A stretch of 64,000 bases of DNA from Empedobacter falsenii (GTDB lineage Bacteria; Bacteroidota; Bacteroidia; Flavobacteriales; Weeksellaceae): positions 1-64,000 of the forward strand of contig NZ_JAAGKM010000005.1 of assembly GCF_019308355.1 (NCBI RefSeq). The letters run 5' to 3'. Made by a program: the position numbers and the translations under genes. Of this stretch, positions 36,947 to 46,899 are shown one piece after another. The notes under the pieces were generated by a model. That model saw only the letters and a list, made by a program, of their open reading frames with translations. It was not told the origin of the DNA and made no database searches. Every line of letters begins with the position of its first letter. Position 1 is the stretch's first letter.

Positions 36947-38038
36947 ATGAAATGTGGAATTGTTGGATTGCCTAATGTTGGTAAATCTACTTTATTTAAC
37001 TGTTTGTCGAATGCAAAGGCGCAATCGGCGAATTATCCTTTCTGTACAATTGAACCAAATGTAGGAACAGTTTCTGTACCAGATACTCGTCTAAATCAGT
37101 TAGAAGCAATTGTAAATCCAGAGCGCGTTGTGCCTGCTGTTGTAGAAATTGTAGATATTGCTGGTTTAGTAAAAGGAGCAAGTAAGGGAGAAGGTTTAGG
37201 AAATCAATTTTTAGGAAATATCCGAGAGTGTAATGCAATTATTCACGTTTTACGTTGTTTCGAAAACGAAAATATTACACATGTTGATGGTTCTATTAAT
37301 CCATTGCGTGATAAAGAAACAATTGATATTGAGTTGCAATTGAAAGATTTGGATACAGTTACAAAACGTATCGATAAATCTAAAAAAGCAGCAAAAGCAG
37401 GAAATAAAGACGAACAAAAAGTTGTAGAAGTTTTAACAGCTGTAATCGCTCATTTAGAAGAGTTGAAAAATGTTCGTGAAATGGATTTGGACGAAAAAGA
37501 GCAAGAAATTGTGGATTCGTTACAATTGATTACTTCTAAACCAGTTTTGTACTTATGTAATGTAGACGAGTCTGCTGCAAAAGACGGAAACGAATGGGTA
37601 GAAAAAGTGAAAGAAGCTGTAAAAGATGAACACGCAGAAGTGTTAATTTTAGCGGCACAAATAGAAGCAGACATCAACGAGTTAGAAACGTTTGATGAGC
37701 GTCAAATTTTCTTGGAAGAATTAGGATTAGAAGAGCCAGGAGTTAATCGTTTGATTCGTTCTGCTTATACATTGTTAGATTTAGAAACATATTTCACAGC
37801 AGGTGTAAAAGAAGTTCGTGCTTGGACAATCAAAAAAGGTTCTACAGGACCACAAGCGGCAGGAGTTATTCACACTGATTTCGAGAAAGGATTTATTCGT
37901 GCAGAGGTAATCAAATTTGAGGATTTTATTACATACGGATCAGAATCTAAATGTCGTGAAGCAGGAAAATTAAACGTAGAAGGAAAAGCGTACATCGTAC
38001 AAGATGGTGATATTATGCATTTCTTGTTTAATGTTTAA
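36947..38038 (+). CDS. ychF: Redox-responsive ATPase/GTPase YchF (Obg family)
   Basis: This 363-residue P-loop protein has G1 GLPNVGKST at the N-terminus, G3 DIAGLVKGASKGEGLGNQF, a coiled-coil insert (about 125-200) and a C-terminal TGS domain (TYFTAGVKEVRAWTIKKG ... GDIMHFLFNV). In place of the guanine-specifying NKxD it has the YchF variant LCNVDE, which favours ATP. It binds ribosomes and is linked to oxidative-stress responses in E. coli. Length is exact for the family. It ends in a strong bidirectional terminator. Confidence 0.96.
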   Translation: MKCGIVGLPNVGKSTLFNCLSNAKAQSANYPFCTIEPNVGTVSVPDTRLNQLEAIVNPERVVPAVVEIVDIAGLVKGASKGEGLGNQFLGNIRECNAIIHVLRCFENENITHVDGSINPLRDKETIDIELQLKDLDTVTKRIDKSKKAAKAGNKDEQKVVEVLTAVIAHLEELKNVREMDLDEKEQEIVDSLQLITSKPVLYLCNVDESAAKDGNEWVEKVKEAVKDEHAEVLILAAQIEADINELETFDERQIFLEELGLEEPGVNRLIRSAYTLLDLETYFTAGVKEVRAWTIKKGSTGPQAAGVIHTDFEKGFIRAEVIKFEDFITYGSESKCREAGKLNVEGKAYIVQDGDIMHFLFNV

Positions 38039-38059
38039 GATTTAAATTATATCTATATA

Positions 38060-38087
38060 AAAAGCTCAATCGAAAGATTGAGCTTTT
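38060..38087. terminator. Bidirectional terminator between ychF and the aminotransferase gene
   Basis: A perfect 12-base stem AAAAGCTCAATC / GATTGAGCTTTT with a GAAA tetraloop, between convergent stop codons. Confidence 0.9.
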
Positions 38088-38093
38088 ATTTTT

Positions 38094-39233
38094 CTACAAA
38101 CTTTTCAAATTTTCTAAAGCCATTAAAAGTGTTTCATCCTTTTTAGCAAAACAAAATCGAATTACTTTGTTATCTGTTTTATCATGGTAAAATGCTGAAA
38201 TTGGTATCGTCGCAACTTTATTTTTGATGGTTAACTGTTTTGCAAACTCATCATCAGATAAATCACTTATTTTAGCATAATTTGCACTTACAAAATAAGT
38301 TCCTTCGCAAGGCAAAACTTCAAAATTTGTTGAAGCTAAACCTTTAACAAATAAATCTCTTTTTTGTTGAAAAAAATCATTCAAATGCAAGTAATGATCA
38401 GGTTTTTCTAAATAATCTGCAATTGCATATTGTGATGGTGTATGCGTAGAAAAAGTATTGAATTGGTGACATTTTCTAAACTCTTTCATCAATTCTTTTT
38501 CGGCTAAAATATAACCGATTTTCCAACCAGTTATGTGAAATAATTTTCCGAAAGAACCTACGATGAAAATCTTGTCTTTTACTGATTTTAATTTTGCAAA
38601 ACTTTGATGCGATTTTCCATCAAATGTAATGTGCTCATAAACTTCATCTGCAAGCAAATAACAATTTGAATCTTTTAGGATTTGTTCAAATTGTTTTAAA
38701 TCATTTTCGGATAAAATTTTTCCAGTTGGATTATTCGGATTATTAACGATAATCAATTTCGTTTTATCATTAATTTTTTTCTTCAATTCTTCAAAATCGA
38801 TAGAATATTCAGGATATTTTAGCTGAATTGGAACAATTTTTCCTCCAAATAATTCAACCGTTGGTTGATATAAATCGTAAGCAGGTTCAAAAATAATTAC
38901 TTCATCATTTGGATGAATTAATGTAGAAACAACATTAAAAATCGCTTGACTTGCACCACTCGTAATGTTAATTTCATTCTGAAAATCGTAATCAGATTGA
39001 TAAAGATTAGAATATTTTTCTGAAAGTAATACACGCAATTTTTCGACGCCAGTCATTGGCGCGTACTGATTGTAATTTTGTGTTGAATAATAATTTAAAC
39101 GACTAATTAATTCAGAATCTGCATTAAAGTCAGGAAAACCTTGCGCTAAATTAATCGCTTGATGTTCATTTGCCAATTGACTCATTACCGAAAAAATGGT
39201 TGTCGAAACATTGGGTAGTTTAGATTTTATCAT
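38094..39233 (-). CDS. Aminotransferase, methionine/kynurenine type
   Basis: This 379-residue fold-type I PLP enzyme has LAQGFPDF near the N-terminus (typical of the YbdL/kynurenine aminotransferase subgroup), NNPNNPTGK, and the PLP lysine in GSFGKLFHITGWKIGY. This subgroup acts on methionine, aromatic amino acids and glutamine in salvage pathways. It is unlinked to the aromatic operon and divergent from parE. Substrate preference cannot be read from the sequence. Confidence 0.88.
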   Translation of the reverse strand: MIKSKLPNVSTTIFSVMSQLANEHQAINLAQGFPDFNADSELISRLNYYSTQNYNQYAPMTGVEKLRVLLSEKYSNLYQSDYDFQNEINITSGASQAIFNVVSTLIHPNDEVIIFEPAYDLYQPTVELFGGKIVPIQLKYPEYSIDFEELKKKINDKTKLIIVNNPNNPTGKILSENDLKQFEQILKDSNCYLLADEVYEHITFDGKSHQSFAKLKSVKDKIFIVGSFGKLFHITGWKIGYILAEKELMKEFRKCHQFNTFSTHTPSQYAIADYLEKPDHYLHLNDFFQQKRDLFVKGLASTNFEVLPCEGTYFVSANYAKISDLSDDEFAKQLTIKNKVATIPISAFYHDKTDNKVIRFCFAKKDETLLMALENLKSL

Positions 39234-39340
39234 ATTGGTAAATTAGGTCGTTTTTGCTCAAAATCAAAACAATGAACCTTAATATTTTTAGGAAATTTTT
39301 TCTTATTTTTGTAAAACTCGTTTAACACTCAACAACTCAA

Positions 39341-41191
39341 ATGTCAGAATTAGATCAACAAGTAAATTATACGGAAGACAATATCAAAACCCTTGATTGG
39401 CGCGAACATATTCGCATGCGACCTGGGATGTATATTGGGAAGCTGGGAGATGGTTCGTCTCAAGATGATGGAATTTATATTTTGTTGAAGGAGATTGTAG
39501 ATAACTGTATCGATGAATTTGTGATGGGTGCAGGAAAAACAATCGAAATTAATCTGCGCGAAGATGAGGTAACGGTTCGTGATTATGGACGTGGAATTCC
39601 GCTTGGAAAAATGGTTGACGCCGTTTCTAAGATGAATACAGGTGGTAAATATGATTCACAAGCTTTCAAAAAATCGGTTGGTTTAAATGGTGTTGGTACA
39701 AAAGCTGTAAATGCGTTGTCAACATCGTTTCGAGTGCAATCTATTCGAGATGGAAAAACACGTATTGCAGAGTTTGAGCAAGGGATTTTAGCAAATCAAG
39801 AAGATGAAAAAGAAACATCTTTACGAAAAGGAACTAAAATTACATTTATCCCAGATAAATCGATTTTCTTGAATTTTAAATTCAGAAAAGAATATGTAGA
39901 CAAAATGTTGAAAAACTATGTTTACTTAAATCCAGGATTGAAAATTATTTTCAATGGAGAAGAATTCTTTTCGAAAGACGGATTGAAAGATTTATTGAAT
40001 GATAATATCGAGGAAGAAACAATTTATGATATCATCCATTTGAAAGGAGAAGATATCGAAATTGCGATGACGCACAGCTCGAAATCATATTCGGAAACGT
40101 ATTATTCTTTTGTGAATGGTCAAAATACAACGCAAGGAGGAACACATTTAACAGCTTTTAAAGAGGCTGTTGTGAAAACTGTTCGCGAATTTTATAATAA
40201 AAATTATGATCCTGCGGATATTAGAAAATCAATTATTGGAGCAATTTCGATCAAAGTAATTGAGCCAGTTTTTGAATCGCAAACAAAAACTAAACTTGGT
40301 TCGAATGAAATTGGACCAGGAATGACAACGGTTCGCACGTTTGTAAATGATTTTATCAAAACGAATCTTGACAACTTTTTACATAAAAATACAGAAGTTG
40401 CGCAAGCATTAGAACGCAAGATTAAACAATCAGAAACGGAACGAAAAGAGCTTTCTGGAATTCGAAAATTAGCGCGTGATCGCGCCAAAAAAGTTAGTTT
40501 ACATAACAAGAAATTGCGCGATTGTCGTCAACATTATAATGATCCGAAAGCTGAATTACGTTTAGATACAACTATTTTTATTACCGAGGGAGATTCGGCA
40601 AGTGGATCGATTACCAAAAGTAGAAGTGTAGAAACGCAAGCGGTTTTTAGTTTGAGAGGAAAACCGTTGAATTCATACGGTTTGACAAAGAAAATTGTTT
40701 ATGAAAACGAAGAATTTAATCTTTTACAAGCGGCATTAAACATCGAAGAAGGATTAGAAGATTTACGTTACAATAATGTTGTAATTGCAACTGATGCTGA
40801 CGTCGATGGAATGCACATTCGTTTGTTGATTATTACATTTTTCTTACAATTTTTCCCAGAATTGATCAAAGAGGGACATTTGTATATTTTGCAAACACCA
40901 CTTTTTCGTGTGAGAAACAAGAAGGAAACACGTTATTGTTATTCTGAACCAGAACGTATAAAAGCGTTGGAAGAAGTTAAAAATCCAGAGATTACACGAT
41001 TCAAAGGATTAGGTGAAATTTCGCCAGATGAGTTCAAACATTTTATCGGAAAAGATATTCGTTTAGAACCAGTAATGATTGGAAAAGATCAAACCATCGA
41101 AAGTCTTTTAGAATTTTACATGGGAAAAAATACACCAACAAGACAAGAATTTATTATTAACAATTTGGCTGTAGAAGCTATTAAAAATTAG
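39341..41191 (+). CDS. parE: DNA topoisomerase IV subunit B
   Basis: This 616-residue type IIA ATPase subunit has a GHKL domain ([40 protein letters not shown]), a transducer domain and a TOPRIM domain ([21 protein letters not shown]). In place of GyrB's PLRGK it shows SLRGKPLN, as in ParE. It acts with ParC to unlink daughter chromosomes. The parC gene lies 560 bases downstream on the same strand, separated by one small membrane-protein gene, so the three form a unit. Confidence 0.94.
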   Translation: MSELDQQVNYTEDNIKTLDWREHIRMRPGMYIGKLGDGSSQDDGIYILLKEIVDNCIDEFVMGAGKTIEINLREDEVTVRDYGRGIPLGKMVDAVSKMNTGGKYDSQAFKKSVGLNGVGTKAVNALSTSFRVQSIRDGKTRIAEFEQGILANQEDEKETSLRKGTKITFIPDKSIFLNFKFRKEYVDKMLKNYVYLNPGLKIIFNGEEFFSKDGLKDLLNDNIEEETIYDIIHLKGEDIEIAMTHSSKSYSETYYSFVNGQNTTQGGTHLTAFKEAVVKTVREFYNKNYDPADIRKSIIGAISIKVIEPVFESQTKTKLGSNEIGPGMTTVRTFVNDFIKTNLDNFLHKNTEVAQALERKIKQSETERKELSGIRKLARDRAKKVSLHNKKLRDCRQHYNDPKAELRLDTTIFITEGDSASGSITKSRSVETQAVFSLRGKPLNSYGLTKKIVYENEEFNLLQAALNIEEGLEDLRYNNVVIATDADVDGMHIRLLIITFFLQFFPELIKEGHLYILQTPLFRVRNKKETRYCYSEPERIKALEEVKNPEITRFKGLGEISPDEFKHFIGKDIRLEPVMIGKDQTIESLLEFYMGKNTPTRQEFIINNLAVEAIKN

Positions 41192-41245
41192 AATATTATA
41201 TAAAAAACTTACTTTCTATCTAACCTAAACACCTATTTTATAAAT

Positions 41246-41752
41246 ATGAAGAAGAATAATAAAAATGTGATACAGCTCTTTAAAATGCTAAATTTCACCA
41301 TCGTTATTTTAATCATTCTAAACCTTATTATGTATGCTGGTATTTTACCTTACAAGTATCACATAATACCACCTTATGTTGTTGCAATTTTTATAGCGTT
41401 GTTTATTTATGTAAGCTATAAAAGTGGAAATCAATTTTTTGCGATAGACACAAAAGGTGAAACCATAACTTTTGAAACGAAGAATGTTGGATTTTTACCC
41501 TTCTTAGATTCAAAAACGAACAAAATCGATTTACCGAAGTATAAATTGATCAAATACGATTTTCAGAAAGGAATTCTTTCAAAAAACGTTGTCTTTTATA
41601 TTAACAGTAAAAAGAATCCTACCAATTTAACAAAAGTCAAATTTCGTTTAGCATTCATTTCTAACCGAAATATTAATATTATTTTGACTGAATTAGACAA
41701 AATTGTGGAGTCTAATTGTATGGTCAAAAACAATGTAGAAGTAGCTATTTAA
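41246..41752 (+). CDS. Small membrane protein between parE and parC
   Basis: This 168-residue protein has two membrane helices near the N-terminus (about 15-35 and 42-63) and a soluble C-terminal domain of about 100 residues with beta-rich, PH-like spacing (FFAIDTKGETITFETK). I do not recognise a family. It stops one base before parC, so it should be translated from the parE-parC transcript. Whether it has anything to do with topoisomerase IV is unknown. Confidence 0.75.
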   Translation: MKKNNKNVIQLFKMLNFTIVILIILNLIMYAGILPYKYHIIPPYVVAIFIALFIYVSYKSGNQFFAIDTKGETITFETKNVGFLPFLDSKTNKIDLPKYKLIKYDFQKGILSKNVVFYINSKKNPTNLTKVKFRLAFISNRNINIILTELDKIVESNCMVKNNVEVAI

Positions 41753-41753
41753 C

Positions 41754-44324
41754 ATGATGCAAGACAATCAAGAGAGCATCAAGAAGGTTTCTGGTATGTA
41801 CCAAGAATGGTTTCTTGACTATGCCTCTTATGTAATTTTAGAACGAGCAATTCCATCTATTTATGATGGGTTGAAACCAGTTCAGCGTAGAATTTTACAT
41901 TCAATGCGCGAGTTGGAAGACGGACGATATAACAAAGTTGCGAACATTGTAGGAAATACGATGAAATATCACCCGCATGGTGATATGGCGATTTCTGATG
42001 CAATGGTTCAAATTGGTCAAAAAGAATTGTTGATCGATATGCAAGGAAACTGGGGAAATATTTACACTGGTGACCGAGCAGCTGCGTCGCGTTATATCGA
42101 AGCTCGATTAACTAAATTTGCGTTAGAAGTTGTCTATAATCCAAAAACTACAAAATGGCAACCATCTTATGATGGTCGAAATAAAGAACCAATTGATCTT
42201 CCAATCAAATTTCCTTTGCTTTTGGCACAAGGAGTAGAAGGAATTGCAGTTGGTTTGTCAACAAAGATTTTGCCACACAATTTCAATGAGTTAATTGATG
42301 CGTCAATTTTACATCTGAAAGGAAAGAAATTTCAAATTTTCCCAGATTTTTTAACTTCTGGATTGGTTGATGTTTCCGATTATAATGATGGATTGCGTGG
42401 TGGTAAAGTGCGTATTCGTGCAAAGATTTTGCAAGAAGATAAAACAACGTTAAAAATTACGGAAATTCCTTACGGCACAACGACAGGATCTTTGATTGAT
42501 TCAGTTTTAAAAGCCAATGATAAAGGTAAAATCAAGATCAAAAAGATTGAAGATAATACAGCGGCTGAAGTTGAGATTTTAATTCATCTTGTTCCAGGAA
42601 GTAGTCCAGACAAAACAATTGATGCATTGTATGCATTCACGGATTGCGAGATTTCTATTTCGCCAAATGCGTGTGTGATTAATGAACAAACACCAGAATT
42701 TTTAACAGTTTCTGAAATTTTAATTCACAATACAAACAATACAGTTGAATTGTTGAAAAAAGAGTTAGAAATTGAGTTAGATGAACTGCAAGAACAATGG
42801 CATTTTTCTTCGTTGGAACGAATTTTTATCGAGAATAGAATTTATCACGATATCGAAGAAGAAGAAACATGGGAAGGTGTAATTTCTGCGATTGATAAAG
42901 GGCTGAAGCCACATATTGCGCATTTAATTCGTCCAGTTACGGAAGAAGATATTACGCGTTTAACAGAAATTCGAATCAAACGTATTTCAAAATTTGATTT
43001 AGATAAAGCACAACAATTTATTGAATCATTAGAAGATAAAATCGAGAATGTAAAACATCATTTAGCAAATTTGATTGATTATGCGATCGATTATTTCAAA
43101 AACCTAAAGACAAAATACGGAAAAGGAAAAGAACGTAAAACAGAAATTAGAACATTTGATACGATTGATGCGACAAAAGTTGCCGTTGCAAATACACGTT
43201 TTTATGTGGATAGAAACGAAGGTTTTATCGGAACTTCATTGAAAAAAGACGAGTATTTATTCGAGTGTTCTGATATTGATGATATTGTGGTTTTCAAACA
43301 TGATGGTTCGATGATTGTGACAAAAGTTGATGCAAAAACTTTTGTTGGAAAAGGAATTATTCATGTTGGAATTTGGCATAAAAATGATAAACGTACCATT
43401 TATAACTTGATTTATCGCGATGGTAAAAATGGTCCGGCTTATCAAAAACGTTTTGCTGTAACGGGAATTACTCGCGATAAAGAATATGATTTAACGGCTG
43501 GTAATAAAGGTTCGGAAGTGTTGTATTTTTCAGCAAATCCAAATGGAGAAGCCGAAGTTGTATCAATTATTTTAAAAACTCATCAACGAATCAAAAAATT
43601 AAAATTTGATATTAATTTTGCTGATTTAGCGATTAAAGGTCGTGCATCAAAAGGAAATTTAGTAACAAAATATCCAATCAAAAAAGTAGAATTGAAAGAG
43701 GAAGGAGTTTCGACTTTAGCACCTCGTCAAATTTGGTTTGATACGGATACAAAACGCCTAAATGCAGATGGATTGGGGATTTTATTAGGTTCTTTTAAGG
43801 GTGATGATAAAATTTTAACGATTAATAAAAAAGGTGAAGCAAAATTGGTTTCGTTTGATTTGAGTAATCGTTTTGACGAAGATTTAGAAATTATCGAGAA
43901 ATGGAAACCTTCAAAACCGATTTCTTGCGTGTATTATGATGCAGAAAAAGATCGTTATTTTGTGAAACGTTTCCTTTTAGAAGATACATTTTCTCCACAA
44001 ACTTTTTATACGTTAGAAGATGGTAAATCATCAATAAAAGTTGTTTCGACAGATTATTTACCAGTTATTGAGTTGATTTTCCCGAAAGTAAAAGGTTTAG
44101 AAAAAGAACCAGAAGTGATAAATTTAGAAGAATTTATTACAGTTAAAGGAATTAAAGCGCAAGGAAATCAATTGACGACATATAAATTAAAACAGATTAA
44201 TGTGTTAGAACCGCTTCCATTCGAAGAACCAGAAGAAGAGGAGGAGTCAGAAGAAGAGCCGCAGCCGACGCTATTTGATGCGATTGAGGAGGATAATAAT
44301 GAAGAAGAAAATATAGAAGAATAA
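41754..44324 (+). CDS. parC: DNA topoisomerase IV subunit A
   Basis: This 856-residue subunit has the winged-helix domain with the active-site Tyr in AASRYIEARL (about residue 114) and the quinolone-region helix HPHGDMAISDAMV. A coiled-coil tower and degenerate C-terminal beta-propeller repeats follow. The last 40 residues are strongly acidic (many Glu) and end with a PTLFDA segment. It starts ATG ATG; either could be used. The stop codon overlaps the start of a rhomboid gene by one base. Confidence 0.94.
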   Translation: MMQDNQESIKKVSGMYQEWFLDYASYVILERAIPSIYDGLKPVQRRILHSMRELEDGRYNKVANIVGNTMKYHPHGDMAISDAMVQIGQKELLIDMQGNWGNIYTGDRAAASRYIEARLTKFALEVVYNPKTTKWQPSYDGRNKEPIDLPIKFPLLLAQGVEGIAVGLSTKILPHNFNELIDASILHLKGKKFQIFPDFLTSGLVDVSDYNDGLRGGKVRIRAKILQEDKTTLKITEIPYGTTTGSLIDSVLKANDKGKIKIKKIEDNTAAEVEILIHLVPGSSPDKTIDALYAFTDCEISISPNACVINEQTPEFLTVSEILIHNTNNTVELLKKELEIELDELQEQWHFSSLERIFIENRIYHDIEEEETWEGVISAIDKGLKPHIAHLIRPVTEEDITRLTEIRIKRISKFDLDKAQQFIESLEDKIENVKHHLANLIDYAIDYFKNLKTKYGKGKERKTEIRTFDTIDATKVAVANTRFYVDRNEGFIGTSLKKDEYLFECSDIDDIVVFKHDGSMIVTKVDAKTFVGKGIIHVGIWHKNDKRTIYNLIYRDGKNGPAYQKRFAVTGITRDKEYDLTAGNKGSEVLYFSANPNGEAEVVSIILKTHQRIKKLKFDINFADLAIKGRASKGNLVTKYPIKKVELKEEGVSTLAPRQIWFDTDTKRLNADGLGILLGSFKGDDKILTINKKGEAKLVSFDLSNRFDEDLEIIEKWKPSKPISCVYYDAEKDRYFVKRFLLEDTFSPQTFYTLEDGKSSIKVVSTDYLPVIELIFPKVKGLEKEPEVINLEEFITVKGIKAQGNQLTTYKLKQINVLEPLPFEEPEEEEESEEEPQPTLFDAIEEDNNEEENIEE

Positions 44325-45031
44325 TGGGAGACATCTCTATTGTGGCATTAGTCGTTATTGGATTGAATGTTTTGGTAAGTTGGAAAGGTTTTAACGATTT
44401 AGCTTTTTTTGAAAAATATAAATTCCAAGTAGGGTCGATATTATATAATAAGGAATACTATAGAATTTTAAGTTCAGGATTTTTACATGTTGATCTTACT
44501 CATTTGTTATTCAATATGTTAACTCTTTACTTTTTTGCGAATCCTGTTATCGGTTTTTTTGCAAGTCCAGAAGGATTTTTATTAGGAGACTTTTCGAATG
44601 CTAAACTAAATGTAGGTTACGGAATGTTTCTTTTAGTTTTTTTTGCAGCGGTTATTGGCGGAAATCTTTTGTCTTTGTTGATTCACAAGAAAGAAACTTT
44701 TTATTCGGCAGTAGGAGCTTCTGGAGGAGTCACAGGGATTTTATTCGCTGCAATTGCAGCTTTTCCTGAAATGGAATTAAGATTATTTTTTGCTTTACCA
44801 ATTCCAGCCTGGATTTTCGGAATTTTATATTTAGGATATTCAGTTTATGGAATGAAAACTAATTTAGGGAACATCGGGCATTCAGCGCATTTAGGTGGAG
44901 CAATTGTGGGATTATTATCTGCAATATTATTTTATCCAACAATTTTACAAATCAATACATATTATATTTTAGGAATGATTGTTCCATTAATTGTATTGCT
45001 TGTGATGATTTTGAGAGAACATCGAAAATAA
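44324..45031 (+). CDS. Rhomboid-family intramembrane serine protease
   Basis: This 235-residue protein has six or seven membrane helices. The catalytic Ser133 is in GASGGVTG and His189 in GHSAHLGG; the conserved HVDLTHLLFNM on helix 2 supplies the oxyanion-side residues. It cleaves membrane-anchored substrates within the bilayer; substrates are unknown. It is translationally coupled to parC (TAATG) and ends the parE operon in a bidirectional terminator. Confidence 0.92.
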   Translation: MGDISIVALVVIGLNVLVSWKGFNDLAFFEKYKFQVGSILYNKEYYRILSSGFLHVDLTHLLFNMLTLYFFANPVIGFFASPEGFLLGDFSNAKLNVGYGMFLLVFFAAVIGGNLLSLLIHKKETFYSAVGASGGVTGILFAAIAAFPEMELRLFFALPIPAWIFGILYLGYSVYGMKTNLGNIGHSAHLGGAIVGLLSAILFYPTILQINTYYILGMIVPLIVLLVMILREHRK

Positions 45032-45048
45032 AAAAATAAGACAAAAAA

Positions 45049-45074
45049 AAAGCATCAAAATTACTTGATGCTTT
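45049..45074. terminator. Bidirectional terminator between rhomboid and NlpC/P60 genes
   Basis: AAAGCATCAA / TTGATGCTTT stem with flanking runs of A (5') and T (3'), between convergent stop codons. Confidence 0.88.
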
Positions 45075-45087
45075 TTTTATGATAATG

Positions 45088-45720
45088 TTATAATATTCTT
45101 TTTACGTATAAGAATTTTGGTCCCCAATATCTATCATTTAAAGAAGATACCATAACACCTTGAGAAGTAGATGAATGAATAAATTCTAAAACTCCATCTT
45201 TATTTCTTCCATGAACAATTCCTACATGCGAAACTCTACCACGACCTCTTGTTGCAAAGAAAACTAAATCTCCTTCCTTTGCTTCGTCTGTACTAACTGT
45301 AAAACCTTCTCTTGCCTGATCTGCAGATACACGAGGTAAATTTTTATTGAAAGTTTCGAAAACGTTTCTAACAAAGGCAGAACAATCAATACCACTTCTT
45401 GTTGTGCCTCCGTATCGGTAAGGTGTACCAATATACGTTTCTGCTTCTTTTAATAAAAACCCTGCAAACAATTCATTCGTTTCTTCTAAAACGCTGTTTA
45501 ACACAACCATAGATTTCGCTTCATCGTTAATTTCTATTGGTGTAACATCTAAATTGGCATGTTTATTGATTATTTTAGCTTGAGCTTCAATAGCTCTTGG
45601 TTTCGGTACGAAACTTCTCGAAGAATATTCTGTAGCTTCACTAACTGGGGTTAAAGATGAACATGATGTAATAAACATCGTGCAAACCACTGCAGCTACA
45701 CCTAATATCGATGCTTTCAT
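45088..45720 (-). CDS. NlpC/P60 family lipoprotein, peptidoglycan hydrolase
   Basis: From ATG 45720 this gives 210 residues with a lipoprotein signal (MKASILGVAAVVCTMFITSC, lipobox Cys20). The C-terminal NlpC/P60 domain has Cys113 in GIDCSAFVRN, His in RVSHVGIV and a third polar residue in FIHSSTSQG. It should be a D,L-endopeptidase cutting murein stem peptides at the outer membrane. A GTG 36 bases upstream is in frame but would add a non-signal N-terminus, so the ATG is chosen. Confidence 0.88.
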   Translation of the reverse strand: MKASILGVAAVVCTMFITSCSSLTPVSEATEYSSRSFVPKPRAIEAQAKIINKHANLDVTPIEINDEAKSMVVLNSVLEETNELFAGFLLKEAETYIGTPYRYGGTTRSGIDCSAFVRNVFETFNKNLPRVSADQAREGFTVSTDEAKEGDLVFFATRGRGRVSHVGIVHGRNKDGVLEFIHSSTSQGVMVSSLNDRYWGPKFLYVKRIL

Positions 45721-45870
45721 ATATTGAGTATTCGTTTGTATAAATTTTAATAGCACCGCTAAAGTAATTGTTAAAATTATAACTCATTATATATAAGAGT
45801 TGTTTTGACAAAATATTAACTTCCTTAACATTTTTTAACAAAAACATATTCAAAAAAACTTTTAAATATA

Positions 45871-45901
45871 TTTGGAAGTCCAAAAAATTGTTCTACATTT
45901 G
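45871..45901 (+). promoter_or_regulatory. Promoter of the first tRNA-Glu
   Basis: TTTG (45871-45874), 19 bases, TACATTTG (45894-45901): full match to the Bacteroidota promoter pattern, 37 bases before the tRNA. Confidence 0.7.
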
Positions 45902-45938
45902 CACTCGCTTTTCACAACAAGTGGTTAAGCCGTCATGC

Positions 45939-46010
45939 GGCCCATTCGTCTAGTGGTTAGGACATCAGGTTTTCATCCTGGAAACAGGAGTTCGATTCTC
46001 CTATGGGCTA
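45939..46010 (+). tRNA. tRNA-Glu (TTC), variant copy
   Basis: 72 bases without CCA. Acceptor GGCCCAT pairs with ATGGGCT (G1-U72 wobble), anticodon loop TTTTCAT, T-loop TTCGATT, discriminator A. It differs from the three other tRNA-Glu copies in acceptor, anticodon and T stems but keeps the same anticodon. Confidence 0.95.
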
Positions 46011-46042
46011 CATAAAAGTGTTTTAGAAAATTATTAAATTAA

Positions 46043-46075
46043 TTTGGCGAGATAAAATATTTGTTTATATCTTTG
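46043..46075 (+). promoter_or_regulatory. Promoter of rpsT and tRNA-Glu
   Basis: TTTG (46043-46046), 21 bases, TATCTTTG (46068-46075). The rpsT start follows 29 bases later. Confidence 0.75.
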
Positions 46076-46104
46076 CCGAACTAAAATAGAAAGAGATTTA
46101 AGTT

Positions 46105-46359
46105 ATGGCAAATCATAAGTCAGCATTAAAAAGAATTAGACAGTCAGCGGTAAGACGCGATCGTAATAAATATTATCACAAATCAGCTCGTACAGCTATT
46201 AAAGCTTTAAGATCTGAGTCTGATAAAAATGAAGCAGAAACAGTTTTTCCGAAAGTTTCTTCAATGATTGATAAGTTAGCAAAAAGAAACATTATTCACA
46301 AGAATAAAGCTTCAAACTTAAAATCAAAGTTAGCGAAACATATTGCGGGATTAGCTTAA
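46105..46359 (+). CDS. rpsT: 30S ribosomal protein S20
   Basis: This 84-residue basic helical protein begins [13 protein letters not shown] after Met and has the S20 pattern of Lys/Arg-rich helices ([18 protein letters not shown] at the end). It binds 16S rRNA in the body of the 30S subunit. A good promoter precedes it, and a tRNA-Glu gene starts 12 bases after its stop codon with no terminator between, so the mRNA and tRNA are probably cut from one transcript. Confidence 0.96.
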   Translation: MANHKSALKRIRQSAVRRDRNKYYHKSARTAIKALRSESDKNEAETVFPKVSSMIDKLAKRNIIHKNKASNLKSKLAKHIAGLA

Positions 46360-46371
46360 TAAAATAAAAGT

Positions 46372-46443
46372 GGTCCCTTCGTCTATCGGTTAGGACACTA
46401 GATTTTCATTCTAGAAAGAGGGGTTCGATTCCCCTAGGGACTA
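46372..46443 (+). tRNA. tRNA-Glu (TTC)
   Basis: 72 bases: acceptor GGTCCCT/AGGGACT, anticodon loop TTTTCAT in stem CTAGA/TCTAG, T-loop TTCGATT, discriminator A. Identical to the copies at 46730 and 46900. Confidence 0.96.
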
Positions 46444-46457
46444 CAAATTAATAGATG

Positions 46458-46484
46458 GATTGCATTATTGCAATCTTTTTTTTC
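46458..46484 (+). terminator. Terminator after rpsT-tRNA-Glu
   Basis: GATTGCA (46458-46464), loop TTAT, TGCAATC (46469-46475), then a run of T. Confidence 0.8.
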
Positions 46485-46729
46485 CTTGTTCATAGTTGTT
46501 GATTTTTTAAACAACCAGTAGAATACTGTGTAAAGGAAATTGTTTTTTGTGTTTTGTTTGTAAAGGTTAATCATAATGTTTAGATGATTAATCGGGAATG
46601 AAAATGTCGCTGTATAATTCAACTTGGTTCAAATTATTAGAATTATACATCGACTTTTCTACAACTCCCAACACAAAATGACGTTCATTCAAAATAAATA
46701 ATATTCGAATTAATTAATTCATATTAAGT

Positions 46730-46801
46730 GGTCCCTTCGTCTATCGGTTAGGACACTAGATTTTCATTCTAGAAAGAGGGGTTCGATTCCCCTAGGGACT
46801 A
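46730..46801 (+). tRNA. tRNA-Glu (TTC)
   Basis: Identical 72-base copy of the tRNA at 46372. No convincing promoter with both boxes is seen in the 245 bases between the preceding terminator and this gene. Confidence 0.96.
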
Positions 46802-46847
46802 CAATTTGACTTGATTAAAAAAAATAGTATAAATTTTTCGAAAATTG

Positions 46848-46878
46848 TTTGGTAATAAAAAATAAACGTTTATTTTTG
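46848..46878 (+). promoter_or_regulatory. Promoter of the last tRNA-Glu
   Basis: TTTG (46848-46851), 19 bases, TATTTTTG (46871-46878), 21 bases before the tRNA. Confidence 0.7.
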
Positions 46879-46899
46879 CACCACAATAATACGAAAGGA

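Noticed and set aside
46434-46622. Minus-strand frame overlapping the end of a tRNA-Glu
   Set aside because: It runs through a terminator and into the tRNA gene, which argues against a real protein.
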